This document shows, one piece after another, positions 42,885-50,548 of a DNA stretch of 64,000 nucleotides. The first letter of the stretch is position 1; every line of letters starts with the position of its first letter. A program made the position numbers and the translations under genes. Under the pieces are notes generated by a model. That model was not told the origin of the DNA, made no database searches, and saw only the letters and a program-made list of their open reading frames with translations. Source of the DNA: Lewinellaceae bacterium (GTDB taxonomy: Bacteria; Bacteroidota; Bacteroidia; Chitinophagales; Saprospiraceae); the NCBI GenBank assembly GCA_016716135.1, contig JADJWX010000018.1, forward strand, positions 1 to 64,000. Reading direction: 5' to 3'.

Positions 42885-43829
42885 ATGAATTTTTGGCAAA
42901 CACTCCTTCGCGAACTTGAAAACGGCCGCCGGGTTGTTTTGCTGTACGTCCTGGAAAGTTCGGGCAGCAGCCCGGGCCGGCAGGGATTCAAAATGCTGGT
43001 GAGCAGTTCGGGCTTTATGGCTGGTTCGATCGGCGGCGGCATTATGGAATTTAAACTGGTGGAATATTGCAAGGCCGAATTGTTGCACAAGCCGTTTGCT
43101 CCGTTTTTTAAAAAACAAATCCATCGGCGGGACATTCCCAGCCACCGCTCGGGCATGATCTGTTCGGGCGAGCAGACGATTGCGTTTTATCCGTTGGACG
43201 ATGGTATGCTGCCGGTAATCCGGGCAATTGTCGAAAAAAATGCCGGTTCCCTGACCCTGGACCAGACAGGTGTTTTCTATAGACTGGAAAAGCAGGGCGT
43301 CGAAAAATATAGTTTTTCAATAGAAAATGATAGAAACTGGAGCTTTACGGAAAGTCTCGGTCTGGGCCCGCAACTCTGCATTGCCGGCGCCGGGCACGTC
43401 AGCCTGGCCTTGTGCCGCATGGCGGCGCAGCTGGACTTTTCCGTGCAGGTGCTCGACGACCGCGATGCGCTAAATACCGCGCCGCCTCCCGAATTGGCCA
43501 CACACACCCTGCTTGCCGACTTTTCGCAAATCGGCGCCTGCATTCCCGAAGGGGAAAACACGTACGTCGTGTTGCTCTCTTTCGGTTACCGGACCGACAA
43601 ACTGATCCTGCAACAACTGCTCGGCCGGCACTACCGCTACCTGGGCATGATGGGAAGCGCCGAAAAAGTGAAAACCCTGTTTGCCGAGCTGGAAGCCGAG
43701 GGGTATTCCAGGGAGCATTTGCAACGCGTGTATGCACCCATCGGACTGCCGATCAACAGCCGCACGCCGGCGGAAATTGCGGTGAGTATTTTGGCGGAAG
43801 TGATTAAGGCAAAAAACAGCGCGTTTTAG
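42885..43829 (+). CDS. XdhC/CoxI family molybdenum cofactor maturation protein
   Basis: 314 residues. N-terminal XdhC domain (VLYVLESSGSSPGRQGFKML, then MAGSIGGGIMEFKLVEY with the GGGIMEF block and HRSGMICSGEQTIAFYP) and C-terminal Rossmann domain (LCIAGAGHVSLALCRMAAQL, then LGRHYRYLGMMGSAEKVKTL and VYAPIGLPINSRTPAEIAVS). XdhC binds and sulfurates the molybdopterin cofactor before insertion into xanthine dehydrogenase-type enzymes. No molybdoenzyme gene is in the window. Confidence 0.9.
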   Translation: MNFWQTLLRELENGRRVVLLYVLESSGSSPGRQGFKMLVSSSGFMAGSIGGGIMEFKLVEYCKAELLHKPFAPFFKKQIHRRDIPSHRSGMICSGEQTIAFYPLDDGMLPVIRAIVEKNAGSLTLDQTGVFYRLEKQGVEKYSFSIENDRNWSFTESLGLGPQLCIAGAGHVSLALCRMAAQLDFSVQVLDDRDALNTAPPPELATHTLLADFSQIGACIPEGENTYVVLLSFGYRTDKLILQQLLGRHYRYLGMMGSAEKVKTLFAELEAEGYSREHLQRVYAPIGLPINSRTPAEIAVSILAEVIKAKNSAF

Positions 43830-44150
43830 CGGGTTGCCAGGCAAATTTTGGCCACATGAAAATCCCCGGCAGGCCCTCATTTTCGGACGAAATCCGGGAG
43901 CCGGACCTTCCGTGCCCAAGGGCTTGGAAAAGCATGGGCATATACGCAGTTAAAAGCAAAAGGTGCGTAAAAAGGCGCCTGAAACGCCCGAAACCGGCCA
44001 CTCCCCCCTCATTTTGACGGATTCAGCTACTCATTTGACGGATTTAGCTCCTTGGCATGGTCCATCTTTGCCCATGGATGCAAAGACATGTCATGCAACC
44101 GCCCCAAAAGGCCTGCAGTTTATCTTTTAATTATAAAATACCATTCACCT
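43830..44150. other. gap before the T9SS pair, with a short direct repeat
   Basis: No gene supported. A direct repeat, CTCATTTTGACGGATTCAGC (44008) and CTCATTTGACGGATTTAGCT (44030), occurs near its right end. No promoter was assigned. Confidence 0.45.
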
Positions 44151-44639
44151 ATGAAAAAACAACTGTTATTTTTTCTGGGCGTACTCTGGTGCAGTTGGAG
44201 TACAGCCCAATCGCTCAGCCCCGAAGTGGTCGCCAGCAGTGGCGAACACTATGCGACCGGCACGGCTCAAATGAGCTGGACCCTGGGCGAGGCGGTCATT
44301 GAAACCTATGCCACATCCGGCGCCGTGCTCACGCAGGGTTTCCACCAAACCCAGCTGATGGTCGTCGCGGTAAACAATCCCGCCGCCGCCTTCCGGGTCA
44401 GCGTATTTCCCAATCCCACGGCTGGTATGGTCAGCATCGAAGCCCCGGAAACGGTCGAGCTGACAAGCCTGAGTCTGTCCGACGCCGGCGGCCGTGTCGT
44501 GACGCTCCGCCAAACTCTGCCGCAGCAAGCGCAACACAGCCTCGACCTGTCGGGCTTCCCCGCCGGTACCTACTACCTGCGGCTGCGGGCCAAAGACCAG
44601 AATGCCGTGCAAACATTTAAAATCATTAAATCAAACTGA
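44151..44639 (+). CDS. small secreted protein with T9SS type A sorting domain
   Basis: 162 residues from ATG 44151. Signal peptide at residues 1-20 (MKKQLLFFLGVLWCSWSTAQ). A short region with GEHYATGTAQMSWTLGEAVI, common in Bacteroidota secreted proteins, leads into the sorting domain: VSVFPNPTAGMVSIEAPE, then LDLSGFPAGTYYLRLRAKD and the end VQTFKIIKSN. Exported by type IX secretion. Forms a pair with the next gene, 2 bp downstream. Confidence 0.85.
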   Translation: MKKQLLFFLGVLWCSWSTAQSLSPEVVASSGEHYATGTAQMSWTLGEAVIETYATSGAVLTQGFHQTQLMVVAVNNPAAAFRVSVFPNPTAGMVSIEAPETVELTSLSLSDAGGRVVTLRQTLPQQAQHSLDLSGFPAGTYYLRLRAKDQNAVQTFKIIKSN

Positions 44640-44641
44640 AC

Positions 44642-45886
44642 ATGAAAAACGCAATTTTTACAATACTATCGCTCTTGCTCTTTGCCCTCACCGCCCAGGC
44701 CCAGGCACCACAGGCCTTCAAGTACCAGACCGTCGTGCGCGATGCTGCCGGCCAGGTGCTGGCCAATCAGTCCATCAGGATTGGTATTGACCTGTCGCAA
44801 AACAACAACTTCGTTTACAGCGAAGACTTTGAGGTCACGACCAACCAGTTTGGCCTGGTCAGCCTTGAAATCGGCCGCGGCACCCCGGTTGGCGGAAGTT
44901 TTGATGCTGTCGACTGGAGCATGCCTACCAGTATCCGGACGCTGCTGGACCCGACAGGCGGCAACAGTCTGCAGGTCATGGGTACCTCCGAATTGCTCAG
45001 CGTACCCTACGCCCTCTACGCCGCCAACGGCGGTGGCAGCGATGATGACGGCGATCCAACCAATGAAATTCAGACGCTCACGCAGACCGGCTCGGATGTA
45101 ACCCTGAGCAATGGCGGCGGGATGATCACGGTAAACGACGCCGATGCCGACCCGCTCAACGAAATTCAGACGCTCACGCAAACCGGCGCCGAAGTTACTT
45201 TGAGCAACGGCGGCGGCACAATTTCGGTCGATGACGCCGATGCCGACCCGGAAAATGAGATCGAACTGCCGACAGACGCCCAGGCGGGAGATTTAGCCTA
45301 TCACGACGGTACGGCCTGGCAGCGGGTACCCAAAGGTAAAGGCGGCCAAATGCTCACGCTTACGAACAGCGGCAGGCCATATTGGTCAGGAATAAGTACA
45401 GAAGGATTGTTGGAACTCGAGCTGTCCAATGGAGAAATCATTTATGCCCACCCGGTGGTTAACAATACCTCCATCGGATTTAATCCGGCTATGACGTATC
45501 AAAACCTTACCGGACTGGAGGCGATTGCCTCTTCAAGCGTTTCACAGGCAATTGCCAGTGATTTCGATGGTGAGGGCAACACCGCAGCTATTGTTGGTTT
45601 ATATGGTGACGGCGATTACGCTGCGAAACTCTGCTATGACCTGGAGGCTGATGGCTTTGACGATTGGTACCTGCCCGCGGCCGCAGAAATGGAGCAAATT
45701 TATCTCAAACATTCGGCTGCCGTAGGAGATGGAACCTTTATAGGCCCTGTAAGATATTGGACAAGTTCTCCTTATTCGGACTTCAGTACCGGCGTTACGA
45801 CCATTTCTTATGGATTCAACACTAGTGGTAACATATCCGCTGCAAATAATGGAGGAAAAGCACAGGTAATCTGTGTTCGCAAATAG
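44642..45886 (+). CDS. secreted protein with repeated segments and DUF1566 (Lcl) C-terminal domain
   Basis: 414 residues. Signal peptide at residues 1-21. Residues 25-130 form a domain starting APQAFKYQTVVRDAAGQVLA, found in many secreted Bacteroidota proteins. Residues 137-205 hold two near-identical repeats of about 33 residues (NEIQTLTQTGSDVTLSNGGG and NEIQTLTQTGAEVTLSNGGG). The C-terminus (about 265-414) is a DUF1566/Lcl domain (GFDDWYLPAAAEMEQIYLKH and VRYWTSSPYSDF). Likely surface exposed; function unknown. Confidence 0.82.
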   Translation: MKNAIFTILSLLLFALTAQAQAPQAFKYQTVVRDAAGQVLANQSIRIGIDLSQNNNFVYSEDFEVTTNQFGLVSLEIGRGTPVGGSFDAVDWSMPTSIRTLLDPTGGNSLQVMGTSELLSVPYALYAANGGGSDDDGDPTNEIQTLTQTGSDVTLSNGGGMITVNDADADPLNEIQTLTQTGAEVTLSNGGGTISVDDADADPENEIELPTDAQAGDLAYHDGTAWQRVPKGKGGQMLTLTNSGRPYWSGISTEGLLELELSNGEIIYAHPVVNNTSIGFNPAMTYQNLTGLEAIASSSVSQAIASDFDGEGNTAAIVGLYGDGDYAAKLCYDLEADGFDDWYLPAAAEMEQIYLKHSAAVGDGTFIGPVRYWTSSPYSDFSTGVTTISYGFNTSGNISAANNGGKAQVICVRK

Positions 45887-45904
45887 TGTACGTGTAGTCC
45901 AAAG

Positions 45905-46250
45905 TCCCTGCTGTCCAAAGTCTTCAGACTTTAGGACTGCTTTCCGGCGGACTTAGTCCGCACAATAACCGTCTCGAAGTCTGAAGACTTCGGACAGCAG
46001 AGACAGCAGAAGCCCGGACAACAAATCGGGCAACTGTATGCTGCTACAGACCTGATTATCCAAATGAGAACGATTGGTGTACTGCCGGCACCCGCGTATA
46101 GGACGGGCGTACGGCAGTACGTGTTTTTATTCCCTGCTGTCCAAAGTCTTCAGACTTTGGATGGTTATCCTTTCGGACTTATCCGGTATAACACTCAGGC
46201 GGACTAAGTCCGCAATACAGGGCTTTCGAGTCTGAAGACTCAAAAGAGCA
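45905..46250. repeat. two copies of a 100-bp palindromic repeat
   Basis: CTGCTGTCCAAAGTCTTCAG occurs at 45909 and again at 46135, each followed by GGACTTAGTCCGC-like and AGTCTGAAGACT segments that pair with the start. A 46010-46130 spacer has no gene. Palindromic repeat family distinct from P and Q. Confidence 0.7.
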
Positions 46251-46255
46251 TTTGG

Positions 46256-46612
46256 TTATTTGTACTCCTCCACTGCAATCCCCTCCAGGCCCATCAATTC
46301 AATCCCGAAGTTGCGCAGCGTTTCCACCACCGGCATTGCCAGCCGGCCTTTGTCCGTAATGCTGTATTCCGTTCGGGGTGGCACTTCCGCGAATACTTCC
46401 CGATGCACGAGGCCGTCGGCTTCCAGTTCGCGCAGTTGGGAGGTCAGCATTTTATCGGAAATGTGGGCTATGGCTTTTTTCAGTTCGCCGTAGCGGTACA
46501 CCCGGTCTTTTAGCCGCCAGAGGATCGGCATTTTCCAGGTGCCGCCAATCCGGTCAAGGGCAAATTCCACCGGGTTATAATAAACCTTTCCATTGTAGAT
46601 AAAGTCCGGCAT
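46256..46612 (-). CDS. HxlR family transcriptional regulator
   Basis: 118 residues. Winged helix of the HxlR type: FALDRIGGTWKMPILWRLKD, then YRYGELKKAIAHISDKMLTS, EADGLVHREVFAEVPPRTEY and SITDKGRLAMPVVETL. It has no sensing Cys in the usual N-terminal place. Divergent from the DJ-1/PfpI operon at 46743, which it probably represses. Confidence 0.92.
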   Translation of the reverse strand: MPDFIYNGKVYYNPVEFALDRIGGTWKMPILWRLKDRVYRYGELKKAIAHISDKMLTSQLRELEADGLVHREVFAEVPPRTEYSITDKGRLAMPVVETLRNFGIELMGLEGIAVEEYK

Positions 46613-46682
46613 CGCTCCAAGGTGTTGGTTATCAGTATACTTTCAAAAAAGTGCGTAGCGCACCTATCGGTCAGTTTGTTGC

Positions 46683-46690
46683 CAAAGGTA
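46683..46690 (-). promoter_or_regulatory. -7 promoter element of the HxlR gene
   Basis: On the minus strand TACCTTTG is at 46690-46683. The divergent region between the two genes also has TTATCAGTATACTTTC near 46629, an AT-rich near-palindrome that could be an HxlR site. Confidence 0.45.
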
Positions 46691-46742
46691 GGCCGGGCCG
46701 GTAGTTTTGTTCCTGATTTTTTTTTAACAAAAAACTACTGCA

Positions 46743-47612
46743 ATGAAACGCACCGCACCGTTCAACCTGCTGGCCGCACTGACTTTTTTGTTCCTGAATG
46801 CACAAGCCCAAACCACCCGGCCGGCCAATCAACAAACCGAAAAAATGCAAGTTGTAAAAGAAGTTCAGCACGCCGTACACGTCCACGGCACGCCCGTCAA
46901 GGGCAAAATCCTGATGGTAGCCAGCAGCCCTGCTACGTCCAAACAAACCGGCTGGCCCATCGGCTTCTGGGCCGCCGAACTGACCCACCCGCTGCGGGTG
47001 TTCCAGGAAGCCGGCTACGATGTCGAACTGGCCTCCACCGAGGGCGGCAAAATCGAAATGGATGCCTACTCCAACCCCACCGACGCCAGCGGCTACTCGG
47101 CCCACGACGTCATTTCCCTGGGTTATCTCCAGCTCGACTGGTTCAAGCAGATGCTGGTCAACACCAAAAAACTGGGCGATGTGGACGCTGCTCAATACGA
47201 CGCCATCTTCCTCGTAGGCGGCCAGGGGCCGATGTACACCTTCCGCGGCAACAAAGTGCTGGAAAAACTTTTCACCGGGTTTTACGAAGCCGGTAAACCC
47301 AGTGCCGCCGTCTGCCACGCCACAACCCTGCTGCTTGAAGCCAAAAAATCGAACGGCGAACTGTTGGTCAACGGCAAAACCTGGACGGGCTTCTGCGACG
47401 CCGAGGAAGACTATGCCGACCAGGCCGTGGGTCAAAAAATCCAGCCCTACCGCATCGAAACCGAAGCGCGCAAGATCGAAGGTACTACCTTCAAAGTGGC
47501 CGCACCTTTCTCGTCCTATGCCATCGCCGACGGCCACCTGGTTACCGGCCAGCAGCAAAACTCCGGCGCTGCGGCGGCTGAACTCGTGGTGGAATTATTG
47601 AATAAAAAATGA
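46743..47612 (+). CDS. DJ-1/PfpI family protein, exported form
   Basis: 289 residues. A signal peptide is present (MKRTAPFNLLAALTFLFLNA, cleavage near AQA). The DJ-1/PfpI domain is complete, with the nucleophile in SAAVCHATTLLLEA and the upstream FLVGGQGPMYTFRGNKVL block. Such proteins act as glyoxalases or stress chaperones; here the signal peptide suggests a periplasmic role. First gene of a three-gene run divergent from HxlR. Overlaps the next gene by 4 bp. Confidence 0.88.
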   Translation: MKRTAPFNLLAALTFLFLNAQAQTTRPANQQTEKMQVVKEVQHAVHVHGTPVKGKILMVASSPATSKQTGWPIGFWAAELTHPLRVFQEAGYDVELASTEGGKIEMDAYSNPTDASGYSAHDVISLGYLQLDWFKQMLVNTKKLGDVDAAQYDAIFLVGGQGPMYTFRGNKVLEKLFTGFYEAGKPSAAVCHATTLLLEAKKSNGELLVNGKTWTGFCDAEEDYADQAVGQKIQPYRIETEARKIEGTTFKVAAPFSSYAIADGHLVTGQQQNSGAAAAELVVELLNKK

Positions 47613-48214
47613 TGCGGCTGGTTTTTTCCCTGTGCATTTTTGTTGCCGGCCATGCGCTTCAGGCCCAAAGCCTCGAGTTCATGGCCGGCAACAACGGCTT
47701 GTTCGCCGACGTGCAGTGGCTGAAATTTCTGGATCAAAATCACCGCTGGTCCATCTTCAGCCGCACCCGCGCCACGGTCGATTATGACAACAATACCGAC
47801 CTGTTCACCGGGGCCTATTTCAATTTTACAACAAACATCGGGATAGGCGCCAGCCTGGTCGGCAAGATTAACAGCACGGAGGGAAGCGTAGATGTCGGCG
47901 CGCATATTTTCAAAGCAAAAGAAAACTGGATGCTCTTCGGCCTGGCCTCCGCCGGCCTGAAATCTGACCTGGAGTACAACTGGTTTTCCATTTTTCGCTA
48001 TACGCCCAAACTTGGCGCTCGCTGGCACCTCTACACCAGCCTCGAATTGTTTACCGTATTTATAAAAAACGACCACGCCGCCAGCATGCAGCGCCTTCGG
48101 GCCGGGTTGGATTACCGCGGCCTGCAATTCGGCCCGGCGCTAAACCTTGCGCAACTTGGCGCGGATTTCCGCACAAGCCATAACTTCGGCGGGTTTATTC
48201 GAAAATCATTCTGA
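47609..48214 (+). CDS. predicted outer-membrane beta-barrel protein
   Basis: 201 residues with a signal peptide (MMRLVFSLCIFVAGHALQAQ). Alternating strands (WSIFSRTRATVDYDNNTDLF, FNFTTNIGIGASLVG) and a terminal Phe (GGFIRKSF) fit a small barrel. Its ATG overlaps the DJ-1 stop, so it is in the same transcript. No enzymatic motif recognised. Confidence 0.7.
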   Translation: MMRLVFSLCIFVAGHALQAQSLEFMAGNNGLFADVQWLKFLDQNHRWSIFSRTRATVDYDNNTDLFTGAYFNFTTNIGIGASLVGKINSTEGSVDVGAHIFKAKENWMLFGLASAGLKSDLEYNWFSIFRYTPKLGARWHLYTSLELFTVFIKNDHAASMQRLRAGLDYRGLQFGPALNLAQLGADFRTSHNFGGFIRKSF

Positions 48215-48219
48215 CAAGC

Positions 48220-48834
48220 ATGAAAATAGCCATTATCGGAACCGGAAACGTCGGCGGCGCGCTCGCCACGCAATGGGCCAAAGCCGGCCATCAAATCCTG
48301 CTCGGCGTGCAGGACACCCAAAACTTCAAGGGTCAGGCGCTGCTGCAAAACCCGAATACCAGCGTACATCCCATCGCCGAAGCGGCCGCGCAGGTCGAAG
48401 CAATTCTGGTGGCCACACCGCCCCAAATTGCCGCCGAACTGGCCAAACAACTCGGCGATGTCCAGGGCAAAGTCCTCATCGACGCCACCAATGCCGTGCG
48501 CAACCGGCCGGAGCCGTACCCGACGGCCTACCACGCCTTCGCAGCCCTGACCGGCGCCGAGGTGGTCAAATGTTTCAACACCACGGGATATGAAAACATG
48601 CTGAACCCGGACTACGGCTCCGTGCGGCTCGACATGTTCATGGCTGGCGACAGTTCGCCGGCTAAGTCTGTAGCCGAAACCCTGGCGAGGGACGCCGGTT
48701 TCGAACATTGTTATGATTTTGGAAAATCAGATAAAGTGGAATTATTGGAACAATTTGCCCTGGCCTGGATCAATTTGGCTATTTTTCAGGGGATGGGGCG
48801 AACTGTTGGGTTTAAGCTGGTAAAACGCTCCTAG
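48220..48834 (+). CDS. NADPH-dependent F420-reductase-like oxidoreductase
   Basis: 204 residues. Rossmann motif at the start (MKIAIIGTGNVGGALATQWA), then VEAILVATPPQIAAELAKQL, VLIDATNAVRNRPEPY and VVKCFNTTGYENM, the pattern of the F420-NADP reductase/NPD family found widely in Bacteroidota that lack F420. Third gene in the HxlR-linked run; likely NADP-dependent reduction of a small-molecule carbonyl. Substrate not known. Confidence 0.85.
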   Translation: MKIAIIGTGNVGGALATQWAKAGHQILLGVQDTQNFKGQALLQNPNTSVHPIAEAAAQVEAILVATPPQIAAELAKQLGDVQGKVLIDATNAVRNRPEPYPTAYHAFAALTGAEVVKCFNTTGYENMLNPDYGSVRLDMFMAGDSSPAKSVAETLARDAGFEHCYDFGKSDKVELLEQFALAWINLAIFQGMGRTVGFKLVKRS

Positions 48835-48837
48835 AGC

Positions 48838-49012
48838 AGGTTGGGCAAATCCGCGTTTATCGGCGTTTTGCCGAAGGCGAATCTGCGGTATCCGCGTTCC
48901 AATTTCGCTCCGTTGAGAACCCGCAATCGGGTTTTCTTGCAAACAGGAATAGAACGCGGATGAGGCGGATTTGCCTTCGGCAAAACGCGGATTTTCGCAG
49001 ATTTGATTCCAC
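48838..49012. repeat. CGCGGAT-type palindromic repeat
   Basis: GCAAATCCGCGTTTATCGGC near 48845 pairs with the segment ending ACGCGGATTTTCGCAGATTT near 49003. Inner parts CGTTTTGCCGAAGGCGAATC and GATTTGCCTTCGGCAAAACG are complementary. Common Bacteroidota intergenic type. Confidence 0.6.
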
Positions 49013-49053
49013 GAAGGGCAATTAATGCGATTAAAGTTTAAATCACCTCACCT

Positions 49054-49401
49054 TCAAGGCTCCAATAGAAAAATCCTTTCCATAGGCACCCACTTCTCTC
49101 CCGGCTTTGCCCAGGGCAAGGCTTGCTGGAATTGCCACATCAGCGCTTCCCAATCCTGTACTTTCGGGTTGGCAGCATCGGCCTTCGCCTTACGGACGGC
49201 CTTGAAGGAGGCATCAACTTCCATAATCATAAACAAGCGGTTGCCCGTCAGGTAGATCTCCATCGCTACGATACCGGCATCGCGGATACTCTGGCCAACT
49301 TCCGGCCAAAGTGCGCCGGGCGCATGGTATTTTTTGTAACGCGCAATCGCAGCCGGATCATCCTTGAGATCACAGGCCAAACAAATTCTTTGTACTTCCA
49401 T
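49054..49401 (-). CDS. L-rhamnose mutarotase family protein
   Basis: 115 residues of the RhaM fold: ICLACDLKDDPAAIARYKKY, then HAPGALWPEVGQSIRDAGIV and AMEIYLTGNRLFMIMEVD, with the His and Tyr used for sugar ring interconversion. Interconverts anomers of rhamnose or fucose. No rhamnose or fucose catabolic genes are in the window. Confidence 0.87.
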   Translation of the reverse strand: MEVQRICLACDLKDDPAAIARYKKYHAPGALWPEVGQSIRDAGIVAMEIYLTGNRLFMIMEVDASFKAVRKAKADAANPKVQDWEALMWQFQQALPWAKPGEKWVPMERIFLLEP

Positions 49402-49489
49402 GGTATAGCGGTCTGTCTTGTTTCCAGGGGGATTGCCAAATATCGCATATCCCGCAGAGGCTTCGGCTTATTGGTTTGGGGAGCCAGGA

Positions 49490-50494
49490 TTACCACTGCA
49501 ACCACAAAAAAAGGCCGGCGCCCGTTAAGGCAAAAAGGAAACTCAAGGCCAGGACCTTCAGGCCGCAACCCGAGCCGGAATTGCCGGTACCGGAGGTGCT
49601 CGTCAGCTCGGTTGGGAAACTCATGAGTATGTTGAATTCCAGGAAATCCTCTTCTTCCGGGTCGAAGTGGATGGTGGTTTCAACCACGGTGGCCGTAACG
49701 CGGGCAAGCAAGGCTGCATCTGAAGTTTGAGCGGACACCCGGGCGTCAATTTCATCCTGCACCCGCGCATTCAGTTGTTTTTCAATGGAGCGTCGGGAGT
49801 CTTCGTTGATCTTTTGCTGCATAAACAGCGCGACAAAACCCACCACCGGGTTAGCAAAAAAGACCTGGATGGGTTCCACCGCTTCGGCCCGGAGCATTTG
49901 TCCGGGCTGGGTGATCGGATTGCCGGGCAGGATGCGGAGTTTGTACGTGAATTCGTAGTCGGACGAACCGATATTGACGCCGCCCGCCCCCTCAAAAATA
50001 TCCCGGCGCCCGTAGTAGCCTTTCCCTTCGAAGCGGAGGTGGTCGGATTTGATGTTGATCTTCAATTCCGTAATGGCCGAAATGATCTCATGCGGTTCAC
50101 CGGCATTCGACTCATTGTCCATCGACTGGATCATCGGCAGTTCGATGGATTCCTCGAGCGCGCTTTCCGAAAAGGTGGTACTGGCTTTATCCACCGGAAA
50201 AAGGCCGTAGGAAAGCAGTTGTTCATTCCCCGCCAGGTTGACCAGCCCCGAGCGCCAGTGGTAATTGTCGCTGGCTTGTATCCAGAAGCGGGCCTCGCCC
50301 GGCTGCAGTTCGGTAAAAACGGCGACCTCCATGTACCCTGTGGAACTTTCAGGGTCGATGCTGACCGTCGCCGTTTCCTCCCGCAACTTGATGATGTGGT
50401 TGTCCTGCACGGCAATGTTTTGCCCCACCATTGTCATTTGGTTGAAGGTGTTTTCACCGAGGAGTACGGAGGAGATTCGGACGCGTGTTGGCAT
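49490..50494 (-). CDS. tail-anchored protein of unknown function, third gene of EAD/WG operon
   Basis: 334 residues. N-terminus MPTRVRISSVLLGENTFNQM without signal; beta-rich body (FWIQASDNYHWRSGLVNLAG), an amphipathic region with KQLNARVQDEIDARVSAQ, and one C-terminal membrane segment at about 310-330 (LALSFLFALTGAGLFLWL). The tail anchor places the body in the cytoplasm. 54 bp downstream of the WG-repeat gene and on the same strand. No known family. Confidence 0.65.
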   Translation of the reverse strand: MPTRVRISSVLLGENTFNQMTMVGQNIAVQDNHIIKLREETATVSIDPESSTGYMEVAVFTELQPGEARFWIQASDNYHWRSGLVNLAGNEQLLSYGLFPVDKASTTFSESALEESIELPMIQSMDNESNAGEPHEIISAITELKINIKSDHLRFEGKGYYGRRDIFEGAGGVNIGSSDYEFTYKLRILPGNPITQPGQMLRAEAVEPIQVFFANPVVGFVALFMQQKINEDSRRSIEKQLNARVQDEIDARVSAQTSDAALLARVTATVVETTIHFDPEEEDFLEFNILMSFPTELTSTSGTGNSGSGCGLKVLALSFLFALTGAGLFLWLQW

Positions 50495-50548
50495 GGTGGA
50501 GGTGCGGTTGGTTTATGGTACAATGTTATCGTTGAGGCTTCTTAAAAC